Source: JARRRD01 sp046706685
GTDB lineage: Bacteria; Nitrospirota; Thermodesulfovibrionia; Thermodesulfovibrionales; UBA6898
Length of the DNA: 64,000 bases
Direction of reading: 5' to 3'
NCBI GenBank assembly: GCA_046706685.1
Contig: JBJKPE010000150.1
Coordinates: 1 to 64,000 of the forward strand
Below the pieces are notes generated by a model, which was not told where the DNA came from, made no database searches, and saw only the letters and a list, made by a program, of their open reading frames with translations. The translations under genes were made by a program, and so were the position numbers. Shown here piece by piece: positions 43,196 through 53,269 of this stretch. Position 1 is the first letter of the stretch; each line of letters begins with the position of its first letter.

Positions 43196-43238
43196 CGACC
43201 TCCCTTGACTAACCGCTTCTTTGGGTGTAAAAAGATAA

Positions 43239-43271
43239 GTAATATCCGGTGACGACGTAACCGGATATTAC
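43239..43271 (+). promoter_or_regulatory. Perfect 12-bp hairpin in the kinase leader
   Basis: GTAATATCCGGT (43239-43250), 9-base loop, ACCGGATATTAC (43260-43271). No T-run follows, so it is not a standard terminator; an operator or RNA structure is possible. Further small hairpins lie in the same 442-base gap (42981-43422), e.g. GGCCG-6-CGGCC at 43312-43327. Confidence 0.5.
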
Positions 43272-43422
43272 AGAAAAAAGAATTCCTGCAGCACGGGTTC
43301 ATAGGGAATGCGGCCGGTGAAGCGGCCCATTGGACTATCAAGTCAGACGGACGAGGGGTCGCGGTTTGTTAATCCTTTTTCACCGGGTAATGGGCGCACA
43401 AGCGTGAGGTGGGGTTGAACGG

Positions 43423-46400
43423 ATGAAGGAAAAGAAGAGACCGGTGGCCGAGAGCGGGCTAATTGTTCCAGAGGGTGTGCGGATTATGCGGGAGAATCCC
43501 GGCTCTGGAGAGGGGGCCTCAGAAAAGACGGCGGAGGAAACCTTGGATCTGCCCGCTACGGATATTGAGACGAACGAGGAGAAGGACGGACTTGAGGCAT
43601 CTGAATGGCGTGCAGACGGAACCGGTGTTCCGGTCGAAACAGGATCCCGTCCTCAAAACAGACCGAGCGGCATCGTGGAGGCCGCTGTTACTCTAGGCGA
43701 TATTACCGTGCGCAATACTGCGGATGATGACCTGCGCCGGCAAATGCACGACCTAAGCCGCCGGGTGAAAGAATTGGATTGCCTCTGCGGCATTTCCAGT
43801 CTGGCGGAAAAAAAGAAGATCACCCAGTGGGAGATGCTCAAGGGAATTGTTGAGCTCATTCCTCCGGCCTGGCAGTATCCGGACATAACGTGCGCCAGGA
43901 TTCTCCTCGAAAACATGGAGATCAGAACGGAAAACCATCAGGACACCGAATGGAAACAAGTCAGCGATATTTATTTGTACGGTAATCGGGCGGGCCTGGT
44001 AGAGGTTGGATACCTTGAGGAAAGACCGCACTCCTGCGAAGGACCTTTTCTCAGTGATGAAAGGGTTTTGATCAATGCCATTGCCGAGAAAACAGGTCGG
44101 ATCATCGAGCGTTTTACGATGGAAGAGGAACTGAGAAAATCGCACCTTGATCTGCAGGTGAGCATTGAAGAACGCTCCTCAGAACTGACAAAGTTTGTTG
44201 AGCAGGCTTACGGCGAATTGGTTTACAGGCAGATGGAGATTGAGGCGCTGCTGGAGAGCGCAAGGGCGGCATTGCAACATCGTGAATTCGCTGATCTAGC
44301 AAGGATAATATTTGATAAATGCAAGCATATAATAGGTGCCGGGGGCGGATATGTTGCCCTGATGTCTCCTGACGAAACCCAAAACGAGCTGATTTATCTG
44401 GATTCAGGCGAACTTGGCTACCACTTTGGTCCTTCGTTCCCTGTGCCCGTGCCGTGGCCGCAGTCAATGACCTGCGGCAGCAACAAGGGGGTATTCCATA
44501 ACGACTTTAAAGATAGCGAATGCGTCGAATTCATGCTGGAGGGATACGCAAGTATAGACAACGTCCTGTTCTCTCCGCTCGTCATTAGAGAAAAAGCGGT
44601 CGGCATGCTCTGCTTTTTCAACAAACCGGGCGGTTTCAGGGAAACCGATATCAAAGTAACGTCGGCTTTCTGCGACATCGCAGTAATTGCCTACAATAAC
44701 AGCCGCACGCTTACGGAACTGCAGGAGAGCGAGAAGAGGCATAGGACATTCGTTGAGTCGGTAACGGATTACATTTATACAGTGAAGATCAATAATGGCG
44801 TGGCTGCGGACGTAAAACACGGCCAGGGATGCGTTGCGGTGACCGGCTATAGCCCTGAGGAGTTTGGGGATGATCCTTATCTCTGGTATCGGATAATTTT
44901 TGAGGAAGACCGGATCGCCGCATTACTGCAGGTGGAAAGTATTATGTCAGGGACAAACATACAGCCCCTCGAACACAGGATTGTCCACAAAAACGGACTG
45001 ATCCGCTGGGTTAAGAACACCGTGGTGCGGCGGTGCGATGACGGGGGATGTCTTATCGCTTACGACGGCTTGATAAGTGATATTACGGAACTGAAGACGG
45101 CTGAAGAGGCATTGCTTCGCACCAACAAAGCGCTTAAGATCCTCAGTCACTGCAATGAGAAGCTGGTGCGCTCGCACTGTGAGACGGAACTCCTCCAGGA
45201 TATCTGCGATATCATCGTATCAGAGGGTGGATACAGGCTGGCATGGGTAGGATTCGCCGAGCAGGACGAGGAGAAGACCGTGAGACCGGTGAAAAAATGC
45301 GGATTTGAAAGCGGATACCTGGATGAAATGAAAATATGCTGGTCCGACACGGAATTCGGGCGAGGGCCCGAAGGGGAATGCATAAGGAGCGGAAGGCCCA
45401 GCGTAATAAATGATGTCCTTAACGACCAGCGCTTTAGGCCCTGGAAAGAAGAAGCTGCAAGGCGGGGGTACATGTCAATTATCGGCCTTCCGCTTCGTAA
45501 CGAAGGAGATACTTTCGGGTGCCTTGTTATCTATGCGTCTGAAGCGGGTGCCTTCGATAAAGAAGAGAGCAGGCTGCTTGCCGAGCTTGCCGATGACCTG
45601 GCATTCGGCATCGTGTCGCTCCGGATCAGAAAAGCGAAGCGTCTGGCCGAAGAGAAGATAAGTGATCAGGTCAGGCGATTGAAAAGAATCGCCGAGATGA
45701 GCGTCGCCATGGGCGGCGAACCGCCCGACGTATTCAATATGATTGTCAGCTCTATGGCGGAACTTCTGGACGTTCCGGTTGCATGTCTGGCGGAGGTGCG
45801 TGGCGATGAACTTCACTTCCTCAGCGTTTGGAGCAGGGGCACCGTAACTTCCGATGCGCATTGCTGCCCGCTCAACGTCGCACCATGGGCGATAACAAAG
45901 GAAGATAAAGAAGTCCATGTCTATTACGATGTGATAAGGAAATTTCCGGAAGCAGAGTTTCTGAGACTTCACAATGCATTTTCTTACTGCGGTTTTCAGG
46001 TCCCCGACAGCGAGGGCAGGGTAGTGGCTGTAACCTGCCTGCTGGATGACAGACATCGCCATTTCTCGGAGGAAGACAAATACCTTTTCCAGATATTCGG
46101 GCAGCGCATCGCTGTCGAGATAGAAAGACATGGGAACCTCGCGCATCGCAGGAAGATCGAAAAGTCGTTGAAGGAAAGTGAAAACCGCTACAGGACCTTA
46201 TTTGAAAGGGCAAATGATGCTATCTTTGTGGTGTCTGCCGAGGGGGAGGATGCGGGCATGATTGTGGATGCCAACCGTGCTGCAGCAGACATGCACGGCT
46301 ATACGGTTGATGAGCTTATGACCATGTGCATAACTGATCTCTGTTCCACGGAGAGTGTGGAAAGAAGTCCGGGTCTGTTGCAAAAATGTCTGCACGGCGA

Positions 46401-47742
46401 ATTGGTCAAGACGGAACTTCATCACAGGAAAAAAGACGGCGAGATCTTCCCCGTCGAACTAAGCGCCGGCCTGCTGGAGCTTCAGGGATACAGGTTTATT
46501 CTCGCCTTCGACAGGGACATAACGGAGAGGAAGCGGTCAGAAGACGAGAGAGACCGGCTGATAAGCAGACTGCAGGATGCCTTAATCAGGGTCTCCCGCT
46601 CGAAAAAGGAGTGGCAGGACACTTTTGACAGTATCACCGATCATATATCGATCATAGGTGAGGACTTTACCATTATCAGGGCCAACAGGTCGTTTGCGGA
46701 AAGCTACGGGCTCGATCCCAGAGACGTCGCTGGCAATAAGTGCTATAGAACGGTCAATTACTGCGATTCTCCCGGGCAAGACTGTCCTCACTGGCTGACA
46801 CTGCGTGAGATGAAGCCGGTGACAAGAGAGGTCTTTGACCCTAAAACAAAGGGGATATTCAGGGTATCTACCTATCCGTACCGTTCCCACGAAGGGGAAC
46901 TTATGGGGTCGATCCACATTGCGAGAGACATTACCATGGAAAAGAAAAGGGAGATTCAGTTGCGGAGAAGTGAAAGGCTTGCATCACTGGGGCAGCTTTC
47001 CGCAGGAATGGCCCACGAGATAAAAAACCCCATTCACTTCGTTATGGGCAACGCGCGACTGCTCGGGCAGATATGGGAAGACGTTCTGAAGATCCTGAAA
47101 AGGAGATACGACGAGGAGGGTGATTTCAATATCGGAGGCCTTTCCTTTTCAAGAAACCACAAGAAAATAACGAGCCTTTTTACGGGAATAGAGGAGGGTT
47201 CGCAGCGCATAAAGAATATTGTTTCCACACTGAAGGTCTTCACGATGGCGAAAACGATTGACCACGAAGGACCTGTGGATATAAACGGCGTTATTGGGGC
47301 ATGCCTGATGATTCTCGAAAGCCAGATAAAGAGTCACACAAACAGGTTTGCCGTCGAAGTGGAAGACAACCTGCCCCCTTTGAAAGGCAACAGCCATAAT
47401 CTGGAGCAAGTGATGAGTAATCTCATTATGAACGCCCTTCAATCTCTCCCGGCAAAAACGTGCGGGGTCATGCTCTCTGTTCGGTTTGACAAGCATGATA
47501 ACGGGATTGTCGTGAAGGTGCGGGACGAGGGGGTCGGCATGGCCGGGGAGGTCATGGAGAGGGTCTGTGAGCCTTTTTTTACGACGAAACGCCAAAGCGG
47601 AGGCATAGGGTTGGGACTCAGCATTTGCCGCTCCATAATCGAGGATCACGGGGGAGCCCTGTCCTTCGAATCGAAACCGAATGAGGGGACGACGGCGACG
47701 GTGATATTGCCTCTAGTGACTCCGTCGAAGGAGAAAACGTGA
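43423..47742 (+). CDS. Soluble multi-GAF/PAS sensor histidine kinase
   Basis: 1439 residues, no membrane segment. Order by eye: disordered acidic N-terminus (1-110), a coiled-coil sensory segment (110-230), GAF (~290-430), PAS (~440-565), GAF (~580-740), GAF (~760-900), PAS (~910-1040), PAS (~1050-1170) and the kinase. Phospho-acceptor His1198 sits in GMAHEIKNPIHF; the ATP domain shows NLIMNALQSLP, VRDEGVGMAGE and GGIGLGLSI. The last PAS has C-x6-C-x6-C-P. It overlaps the sigma-54 activator gene, its likely phosphorylation target. Signal unknown; the cytoplasmic GAF/PAS set suggests redox or small-molecule sensing. Confidence 0.9.
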   Translation: MKEKKRPVAESGLIVPEGVRIMRENPGSGEGASEKTAEETLDLPATDIETNEEKDGLEASEWRADGTGVPVETGSRPQNRPSGIVEAAVTLGDITVRNTADDDLRRQMHDLSRRVKELDCLCGISSLAEKKKITQWEMLKGIVELIPPAWQYPDITCARILLENMEIRTENHQDTEWKQVSDIYLYGNRAGLVEVGYLEERPHSCEGPFLSDERVLINAIAEKTGRIIERFTMEEELRKSHLDLQVSIEERSSELTKFVEQAYGELVYRQMEIEALLESARAALQHREFADLARIIFDKCKHIIGAGGGYVALMSPDETQNELIYLDSGELGYHFGPSFPVPVPWPQSMTCGSNKGVFHNDFKDSECVEFMLEGYASIDNVLFSPLVIREKAVGMLCFFNKPGGFRETDIKVTSAFCDIAVIAYNNSRTLTELQESEKRHRTFVESVTDYIYTVKINNGVAADVKHGQGCVAVTGYSPEEFGDDPYLWYRIIFEEDRIAALLQVESIMSGTNIQPLEHRIVHKNGLIRWVKNTVVRRCDDGGCLIAYDGLISDITELKTAEEALLRTNKALKILSHCNEKLVRSHCETELLQDICDIIVSEGGYRLAWVGFAEQDEEKTVRPVKKCGFESGYLDEMKICWSDTEFGRGPEGECIRSGRPSVINDVLNDQRFRPWKEEAARRGYMSIIGLPLRNEGDTFGCLVIYASEAGAFDKEESRLLAELADDLAFGIVSLRIRKAKRLAEEKISDQVRRLKRIAEMSVAMGGEPPDVFNMIVSSMAELLDVPVACLAEVRGDELHFLSVWSRGTVTSDAHCCPLNVAPWAITKEDKEVHVYYDVIRKFPEAEFLRLHNAFSYCGFQVPDSEGRVVAVTCLLDDRHRHFSEEDKYLFQIFGQRIAVEIERHGNLAHRRKIEKSLKESENRYRTLFERANDAIFVVSAEGEDAGMIVDANRAAADMHGYTVDELMTMCITDLCSTESVERSPGLLQKCLHGELVKTELHHRKKDGEIFPVELSAGLLELQGYRFILAFDRDITERKRSEDERDRLISRLQDALIRVSRSKKEWQDTFDSITDHISIIGEDFTIIRANRSFAESYGLDPRDVAGNKCYRTVNYCDSPGQDCPHWLTLREMKPVTREVFDPKTKGIFRVSTYPYRSHEGELMGSIHIARDITMEKKREIQLRRSERLASLGQLSAGMAHEIKNPIHFVMGNARLLGQIWEDVLKILKRRYDEEGDFNIGGLSFSRNHKKITSLFTGIEEGSQRIKNIVSTLKVFTMAKTIDHEGPVDINGVIGACLMILESQIKSHTNRFAVEVEDNLPPLKGNSHNLEQVMSNLIMNALQSLPAKTCGVMLSVRFDKHDNGIVVKVRDEGVGMAGEVMERVCEPFFTTKRQSGGIGLGLSICRSIIEDHGGALSFESKPNEGTTATVILPLVTPSKEKT

Positions 47743-49157
47743 TGAAAGATTTGACGCTTCTTCTTGTCGACGATGAGGAGCATATTTTACAGACCTTCAG
47801 CATGCTTCTGGAGAGCGCCGGTTATGAGAACGTCATTACGATGAGTGACAACAGACAGGTGCTCCCATTTTTAGCAAGCCACCAAAAAGCCATTGTAGTC
47901 CTGGACCTTGTAATGCCACACCTGCTGGGCGACGAACTTCTTTGTGAAATCAAGGCTAATTTTCCGTGGGTTTCGGCAATCATAATGACCGCAACGAACG
48001 ACCTGGAAAAAGCGGTGGAGTGTATGAAAAAAGGCGCCTTTGACTTTTTGGTAAAGCCCGTGGAGCATGAAAGGTTTATTACAACTATAGGCAAAGCGAT
48101 CGAAATAAGCTGTTTGCAGGACGAGATAGCTTACCTGAAAAGTTCACTGCTTGATGAGGAACTCAGACATCCCGAAGCCTTTTCCGAGATCGTTGCGAAC
48201 AGCAAAACAATGCGGGCGATCTTTCGCTATGTCGAGGCCGTTGCCGGTTCCGAGCAGCCCGCAATGATTACGGGAGAGACCGGAGTTGGGAAGGAGCTTC
48301 TTGCAAGGGCGGTTCATCGTGTCAGCGGCAGGGGAGGTAATTTTATTGCAGTGGATGTGGCAGGCCTTGATGAGACCATGTTTTCCGATACACTTTTCGG
48401 TCATGAAAAAGGGGCCTATACGGGCGCCGAAAGAAAAAGGGACGGTATGATCGCAAGGGCCTCCGGGGGCACCCTTTTTCTTGATGAAATCGGTGACCTT
48501 AGTGTTGCCTCACAGATCAAACTTTTGAGGCTCATTGAAGAGAAGACATACTATCCTCTGGGATCGGACCTGCTGAAAAAAAGCGATGCACGGATAGTAG
48601 TGGCCACAAATAAGGACCTGGCCGGACTGATAGCTGAGGGGCTGTTCCGCAAAGATCTGTATTACCGTCTCCGCAGTCATCATGTTCATATCCCCCCGCT
48701 CCGGAAAAGGTTGGAGGATATTCCCTGCCTCGTCGACGCGTTTCTTTCCGAAGCCGCCGAATCACTGGGAAAGAGCAAACCCCTGCCGCCGCCGGAACTC
48801 TATGACCTCCTGTGCGCTTATCATTTTCCGGGAAACATCCGCGAGCTCAGGGCTCTTATCTATGATGCTGTTGCGCGGCATCAGTCAGGAATATTATCTA
48901 TGGAGAGTTTTAAAGAGGCGATCAGAGCCGATCCGGCGGCTGTGGAAAAACAACCTGTCACTACCGACTCTGGTGAAGATGTGCTTGTAAGTATTTTCGG
49001 ACATTACCCGTCATTAAAAGAGGTGGAAGAGTTCGTGATAGAACATGCCCTCGGTCGTTCTCACAATAACCAGGGAATAGCCGCCTCCCTGCTGGGCATT
49101 ACCCGGCAGGCATTGAACGGCCGGCTGATGAGAAACCAAAAAAAGGCTCGCGAGTAG
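47742..49157 (+). CDS. NtrC-family sigma-54-dependent response regulator
   Basis: Receiver domain (1-120; LLLVDDEEH, phospho-acceptor in VVLDLVMPH), AAA+ domain (~145-385; Walker A GETGVGKEL, the sigma-54 contact loop GAYTGAE, Walker B GGTLFLDEIGDL, R-finger region) and a Fis-type helix-turn-helix (~430-470; GIAASLLGITRQALNGRL). The start ATG (47742) overlaps the kinase stop by one base; a GTG at 47739 is possible. Phe of the usual GAFTGA is Tyr, a tolerated variant. A sigma-54 promoter lies 157 bases downstream, before cheW, making that operon the likely target. Confidence 0.94.
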   Translation: MKDLTLLLVDDEEHILQTFSMLLESAGYENVITMSDNRQVLPFLASHQKAIVVLDLVMPHLLGDELLCEIKANFPWVSAIIMTATNDLEKAVECMKKGAFDFLVKPVEHERFITTIGKAIEISCLQDEIAYLKSSLLDEELRHPEAFSEIVANSKTMRAIFRYVEAVAGSEQPAMITGETGVGKELLARAVHRVSGRGGNFIAVDVAGLDETMFSDTLFGHEKGAYTGAERKRDGMIARASGGTLFLDEIGDLSVASQIKLLRLIEEKTYYPLGSDLLKKSDARIVVATNKDLAGLIAEGLFRKDLYYRLRSHHVHIPPLRKRLEDIPCLVDAFLSEAAESLGKSKPLPPPELYDLLCAYHFPGNIRELRALIYDAVARHQSGILSMESFKEAIRADPAAVEKQPVTTDSGEDVLVSIFGHYPSLKEVEEFVIEHALGRSHNNQGIAASLLGITRQALNGRLMRNQKKARE

Positions 49158-49313
49158 CGGCTGCAGTTGGTGACCTGATCACTGGTCCTGCAATGTATCT
49201 TGCCCAATAAATGAATCTTGCACCCGTGCTGCCGGACGACGTGCATACCACCCGCCCGGAAAAGTACTGACTTTACAGGCGCCTAAGTGTCCTCCAAGCC
49301 AATTATTCCGGAT

Positions 49314-49331
49314 TGGCACAGGATCTGCATT
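49314..49331 (+). promoter_or_regulatory. Sigma-54 (-24/-12) promoter of the chemotaxis operon
   Basis: TTGGCACAGGATCTGCAT: GG at 49316-49317, exactly ten bases, GC at 49328-49329, with one mismatch to the TGGCAC-N5-TTGCA consensus. Transcription would begin near 49341, ~105 bases before cheW. It lies in the 289-base gap that separates the NtrC-type activator from cheW. Confidence 0.75.
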
Positions 49332-49446
49332 AGTGATAAGTGTCTTGAGGAATAATGTCTTGGAGGCTCCGGAAGATATATTCGGAAATCAACCGGATTC
49401 CATGAATTATGCAAGTCCCGGGAAATTAATCAAAAGGAGGAGTGTT

Positions 49447-49950
49447 ATGGCAGGAAGTTTACAGCTCGTTGTCTTTGGCGTAGGAAAGGAACTCTACGGC
49501 GTGGGCATTGGCTCCGTCCAGGAGATAGTGCGAGTCCCCGATATTACCGAAGTGCCGGATGCCCCTCCTTTTCTGGAAGGTGTTATCAACTTAAGAGGAA
49601 AGGTGATCCCGGTAATTGATTTGAGAAAGAGGCTAAGACTTCAGGGGAAGGAAAAAACAAAATCCACGAGAGTGCTTGTCACCGAGGATGAACGGGGCAC
49701 AGGAGGGCTTGTCGGACTTCTTGTCGATTTTGTCTCCGAGGTGAGAAAGGTACAGGCCAGTGCTGTGGAAGATCCGCCCGAAATGGTATCAGCCATCGGC
49801 GCAGAGTATATCACGGGAGTGGCCAAGGTAGAGGGAGACCTCATAATTCTTCTGGATCTCAAGAGGGTGCTGAGCGTCGAGGATATGAGAAGAACGACAA
49901 ATAATGGTGATTACAATACTGAAGTCTTACCCGATGCCAAAGTTGCGTAA
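49447..49950 (+). CDS. cheW: Chemotaxis coupling protein CheW
   Basis: Couples receptors to the CheA kinase. The CheW-like SH3-pair fold is clear: LVVFGVGKELYGVGIGSVQE, PPFLEGVINLRGKVIPVIDL and GLLVDFVSEVRKV. The ATG at 49447 is preceded by AGGAGG with 6-base spacing; the longer frame from 49333 has no support. 167 residues. First gene of the sigma-54 operon. Confidence 0.95.
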   Translation: MAGSLQLVVFGVGKELYGVGIGSVQEIVRVPDITEVPDAPPFLEGVINLRGKVIPVIDLRKRLRLQGKEKTKSTRVLVTEDERGTGGLVGLLVDFVSEVRKVQASAVEDPPEMVSAIGAEYITGVAKVEGDLIILLDLKRVLSVEDMRRTTNNGDYNTEVLPDAKVA

Positions 49951-50079
49951 TATTCAGGATAGAAGCGGAGCTCGAATGTTGCCTGAAAGAGGTTCGCTTG
50001 ACAGCCGGCAGCCGTCCCGGATATGTCGGCTGAATAACTTCGCTGTAGCCATGTCTGATTATGCTAAAGGAGGCTGATC

Positions 50080-52338
50080 ATGCTTGAGTTCCTAAGAAGG
50101 GATGTAGTAGAGAGAAATATGCACTTACAAAATCGAGTCGAGGAACTGGAAGGGGAACTGGCTAAGATAAGCAAAAGTAACACCCGGTGTAAAAGCATAG
50201 TTGAGGGTATCGCGGCTCCAATGATTGTTGTTGACAGGGATTTCCTGATTACCTACGTCAACGGAGCCGCATTAGAGGCTATGGGTTACCGGCGTGAAGA
50301 AGTAGAGGGAAAGATGACTTGTGCCCAGTTCCAAAAGTCACTTATTTGCGGCACCCAGAAATGCACCCTCAAAAACTGTATGCGCACCGGCGAGACAGTA
50401 ATAGGGGAGACAGTAGCGGAGACAAGGAACGGGATAAAGGTGCCTATACAGGCGGCATGTTCGCCCATTTATGATGAAAACGGCAATATTTGCGGAGGTA
50501 TCGAGGTTATAAGCGATCAGACAGACCTTGTTGCCGCAAAGTGGAAGACGGATAACATCCTTAAATCTATTGCTGCGCCGATGGTAGTTGTAGACAAGGA
50601 TCTGAAGATCACTTCTGTCAATGATGCCGCACTGGCTACAATGGGCTATCGACGTGAAGAAGTTGAGGGTAAGATGAGCTGCGCCCAGTTCCAGAGGACC
50701 CTGCTCTGTGGGGGCGCCAACTGTACGCTCAAGAAGTGCATGAGCACCGGAGAAGTAGTCGTAGGGGAAACGGTGGCAGAGACAAGACACGGAAAGAAAC
50801 TTCCCATACAGGCTGCCTGTTCAGCACTTCTTGACAAGGAAGGCAATGTTTATGGAGGCATGGAAGTGGTAATCGATATAACTGAAGTCAAACATCTTCA
50901 GAAAGAGGCTGTCGAACAGAGGGAATATCTTGAGAGACAGGTCGCGCTGCTGGTAGATAAGCTGGAGGCTTTGAGTCTCGGAGACCTTTCGACAGATTTT
51001 GTTGCCGAACGCAGAGATGAAATCGCAAAAATAATAGATAGTTTGAATGAGGTTGTGCGCAGCCTGCGAGAGATGGCCAATACCGCGAACGAGATCGCAG
51101 AGGGAGACCTGACAGGAAATGTGACTCCGAAGTCCGATAGGGACGTGCTCGGCAACGCCTTCAAAAAGATGCTCACCGGCCTTAGGGATATTGTCGGGGA
51201 GATAAGGGGAGGCTCGGAGCAGATAGCCTCTGCCTCGACCCAGATAGCATCGACCGCAGAGCAGGCGTCGAGGAACAATGAGTCGGCCGCCTCAGCGGTC
51301 GAAGAGACGACCTCCACGATGCACGAGATGTCTGCCAATATCGCCAACGTGGCGAGAAACACCCAGGGCCAGGCCTCTAGCGTTGCAGAGACTTCCGCTT
51401 CTATCCAGCAGATGGTGGCCTCCACACAAAGGATTGCGGACACCGCGAGGCAACTTGTCGAGTTGTCGCAGCAGACGAAGAAGGCCGTTCAACTTGGCCT
51501 GGAGTCGGTTCAAAACTCCGCAAAAGGAACGAACGAAATCAGCAAGGCAATCAGCCGCTCCGCAGACACTATCGTGGCCCTCGGCTCAAGGGCTGAAAAC
51601 ATAGGAAAAATTGTTGACGTCATTGACGATATTGCCGAGCAGACAAACCTCCTTGCACTCAATGCGGCAATAGAGGCTGCAAGGGCCGGCGAACAGGGTC
51701 TGGGCTTTGCCGTTGTTGCCGAGGAGGTGAGAAAGCTTGCGGAGCGTTCGGCTAAGTCCACCAAGGAGATCGCGGAGTTGATCACAGGCATACAGAAAGA
51801 GACTCAGGAAGCGGTAAAGTTCATGGACAAATCCACCCAGATTGTGGAACAAGGCGTCGATCTGAGCAAACAGGTGAGCAACTCTCTCAGTAACATAGAG
51901 GCCAATGTGGTGGAAGTCGACAGGTACGCAAAAGAAATAGGGGCCGCCACCCAGGAGCAGAGCAGCGGCAGCACGCAGATCGCAAAGGCAGCGGAAAACC
52001 TCAGGGAAGTGACACAGGAAATCACGTCGGCGACCGAGGAGCAGGCATCGGCTGCCGAGCAGATTGTGACGACCATGGAGAAGATGAGGGATATGATACA
52101 CCAGAATGCCTCCGGCACTGAGGAGCTTGCCTCATCGGCCGAACAATTAAGCTCCCAGGCCGACAGGTTCCAGGAGGTAGTGAGCAAGTTCCTGGTAAAT
52201 GGGGATGAAAGGGTGTCAATTCGGCCGACGGACTTGCATAAACGGGACCTTCATAAAGAAGATAAGATTGCCAAAAGGCATGATGGCAACGGAGACCGCA
52301 AAGCCAAATTTGAACGTCATGCAGAGGCCGTGAGGTGA
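50080..52338 (+). CDS. Soluble methyl-accepting chemotaxis protein with two Cys-rich PAS domains
   Basis: 752-residue receptor without membrane helices, hence cytoplasmic. Two near-duplicate PAS domains (about 35-150 and 155-275) each carry C-x8-C-x4-C-x4-C (e.g. TCAQFQ...ICGTQKCTLKNC). A HAMP-like linker (~290-385; DEIAKIIDSLNEVVRSL) and the MCP signalling hairpin (~430-700; tip IDDIAEQTNLLALNAAIEAA) follow, with methylation-type Glu/Gln repeats. The C-terminal tail is charged and lacks a CheR pentapeptide. The four cysteines per PAS suggest redox, metal or iron-sulfur sensing. GGAGG ribosome site. Confidence 0.93.
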   Translation: MLEFLRRDVVERNMHLQNRVEELEGELAKISKSNTRCKSIVEGIAAPMIVVDRDFLITYVNGAALEAMGYRREEVEGKMTCAQFQKSLICGTQKCTLKNCMRTGETVIGETVAETRNGIKVPIQAACSPIYDENGNICGGIEVISDQTDLVAAKWKTDNILKSIAAPMVVVDKDLKITSVNDAALATMGYRREEVEGKMSCAQFQRTLLCGGANCTLKKCMSTGEVVVGETVAETRHGKKLPIQAACSALLDKEGNVYGGMEVVIDITEVKHLQKEAVEQREYLERQVALLVDKLEALSLGDLSTDFVAERRDEIAKIIDSLNEVVRSLREMANTANEIAEGDLTGNVTPKSDRDVLGNAFKKMLTGLRDIVGEIRGGSEQIASASTQIASTAEQASRNNESAASAVEETTSTMHEMSANIANVARNTQGQASSVAETSASIQQMVASTQRIADTARQLVELSQQTKKAVQLGLESVQNSAKGTNEISKAISRSADTIVALGSRAENIGKIVDVIDDIAEQTNLLALNAAIEAARAGEQGLGFAVVAEEVRKLAERSAKSTKEIAELITGIQKETQEAVKFMDKSTQIVEQGVDLSKQVSNSLSNIEANVVEVDRYAKEIGAATQEQSSGSTQIAKAAENLREVTQEITSATEEQASAAEQIVTTMEKMRDMIHQNASGTEELASSAEQLSSQADRFQEVVSKFLVNGDERVSIRPTDLHKRDLHKEDKIAKRHDGNGDRKAKFERHAEAVR

Positions 52339-52342
52339 TGCG

Positions 52343-53269
52343 ATGCTGACCGACGAGGAGTTCCGACTGTTTACAGATCTCGTATACGAAGAGGCGGGTA
52401 TTTGCCTGAAGGAAACGAGAAAGGACTTCCTCGAAAACAGGCTGGCTAAAAGGATGAAGGCCACCGGAATGAGCAGCCCTTACTGGTATTACAGGTTTGC
52501 CACCCAGACAAGGAGGAGCGAGCTGCTGATACTGCTGGATCTCCTCACTGTAAATGAGACATCCTTCTTCAGAAACGGCCCGCAGATAAGACTCTTCGGG
52601 AGCGTTATACTGCCGGAGATACTTACAAAGAAGGCGGGTGACTTACATAAAGGACTGAGGATATGGTCCGCAGGGTGTTCGACGGGTGAAGAACCTTATA
52701 CGATCGCCATGGTCGTCTGCGATTCCATAAGGAATAGCATTTCTTATGCCGATCAACCGGTCAGCGAGAGGACATGCGTGCCTGGTGGGGGACAGGGCGG
52801 ACCTGAAAGGGAGGTCAGGATATTCGCGTCGGACTTGAGCCTTACGGCCCTCGAAACCGCAAGCAAAGGGGAATACGCCGGCGACAAAGTTCGCGCCAGC
52901 GTGCCGCCCGATTACCTCTTCAGATATTTTGAGTCCACGCCGGACGGTTATAGGGTGAAGGATAAAATAAGGAAGATGGTCGTTTTCGATTTTCATAACC
53001 TGAAAAACGACAACGGTATCGGCAACCTCGATATAATCTTCTGCAGAAACGTGATGATCTACTTCGACGAAGTGGAACAGCGGAGGCTGATCGACAAATT
53101 TTACCGGAGTCTGAACCCGGGCGGATACCTCCTCCTAGGTCATGCAGAAAGCCTGCACGGCCTGAATACGGGTTTTGAGTTTGTCCATGACAATAAAGGC
53201 ACTGCATATAGGAAGCCTGAACAGGGAACGAGAAACGGAGTCAGACAATGTCACATTTCGGACATCTGA
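52343..53269 (+). CDS. cheR: Chemotaxis protein methyltransferase CheR
   Basis: Uses S-adenosylmethionine to methylate receptor glutamates. The N-terminal all-helix domain (1-75) and the catalytic domain with RIWSAGCSTGEEPYTIAM, IFASDLSLTALETA, DIIFCRNVMIYFD and NPGGYLLLGHAESL are present. A ~20-residue Gly/Pro-rich insertion (around 142-155) precedes the DLS strand. 308 residues. It overlaps cheA by 22 bases. Confidence 0.95.
   Translation: MLTDEEFRLFTDLVYEEAGICLKETRKDFLENRLAKRMKATGMSSPYWYYRFATQTRRSELLILLDLLTVNETSFFRNGPQIRLFGSVILPEILTKKAGDLHKGLRIWSAGCSTGEEPYTIAMVVCDSIRNSISYADQPVSERTCVPGGGQGGPEREVRIFASDLSLTALETASKGEYAGDKVRASVPPDYLFRYFESTPDGYRVKDKIRKMVVFDFHNLKNDNGIGNLDIIFCRNVMIYFDEVEQRRLIDKFYRSLNPGGYLLLGHAESLHGLNTGFEFVHDNKGTAYRKPEQGTRNGVRQCHISDI

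Noticed and set aside
43290..43370. Cobalamin riboswitch before the histidine kinase
   Set aside because: Only short stretches (GGGTTCATAGGGAAT, GGTGAA, AAGTCAG) resemble it; the invariant CCCGC-CACTG core and the B12 box are not present as such, and the downstream gene is not a corrinoid gene.
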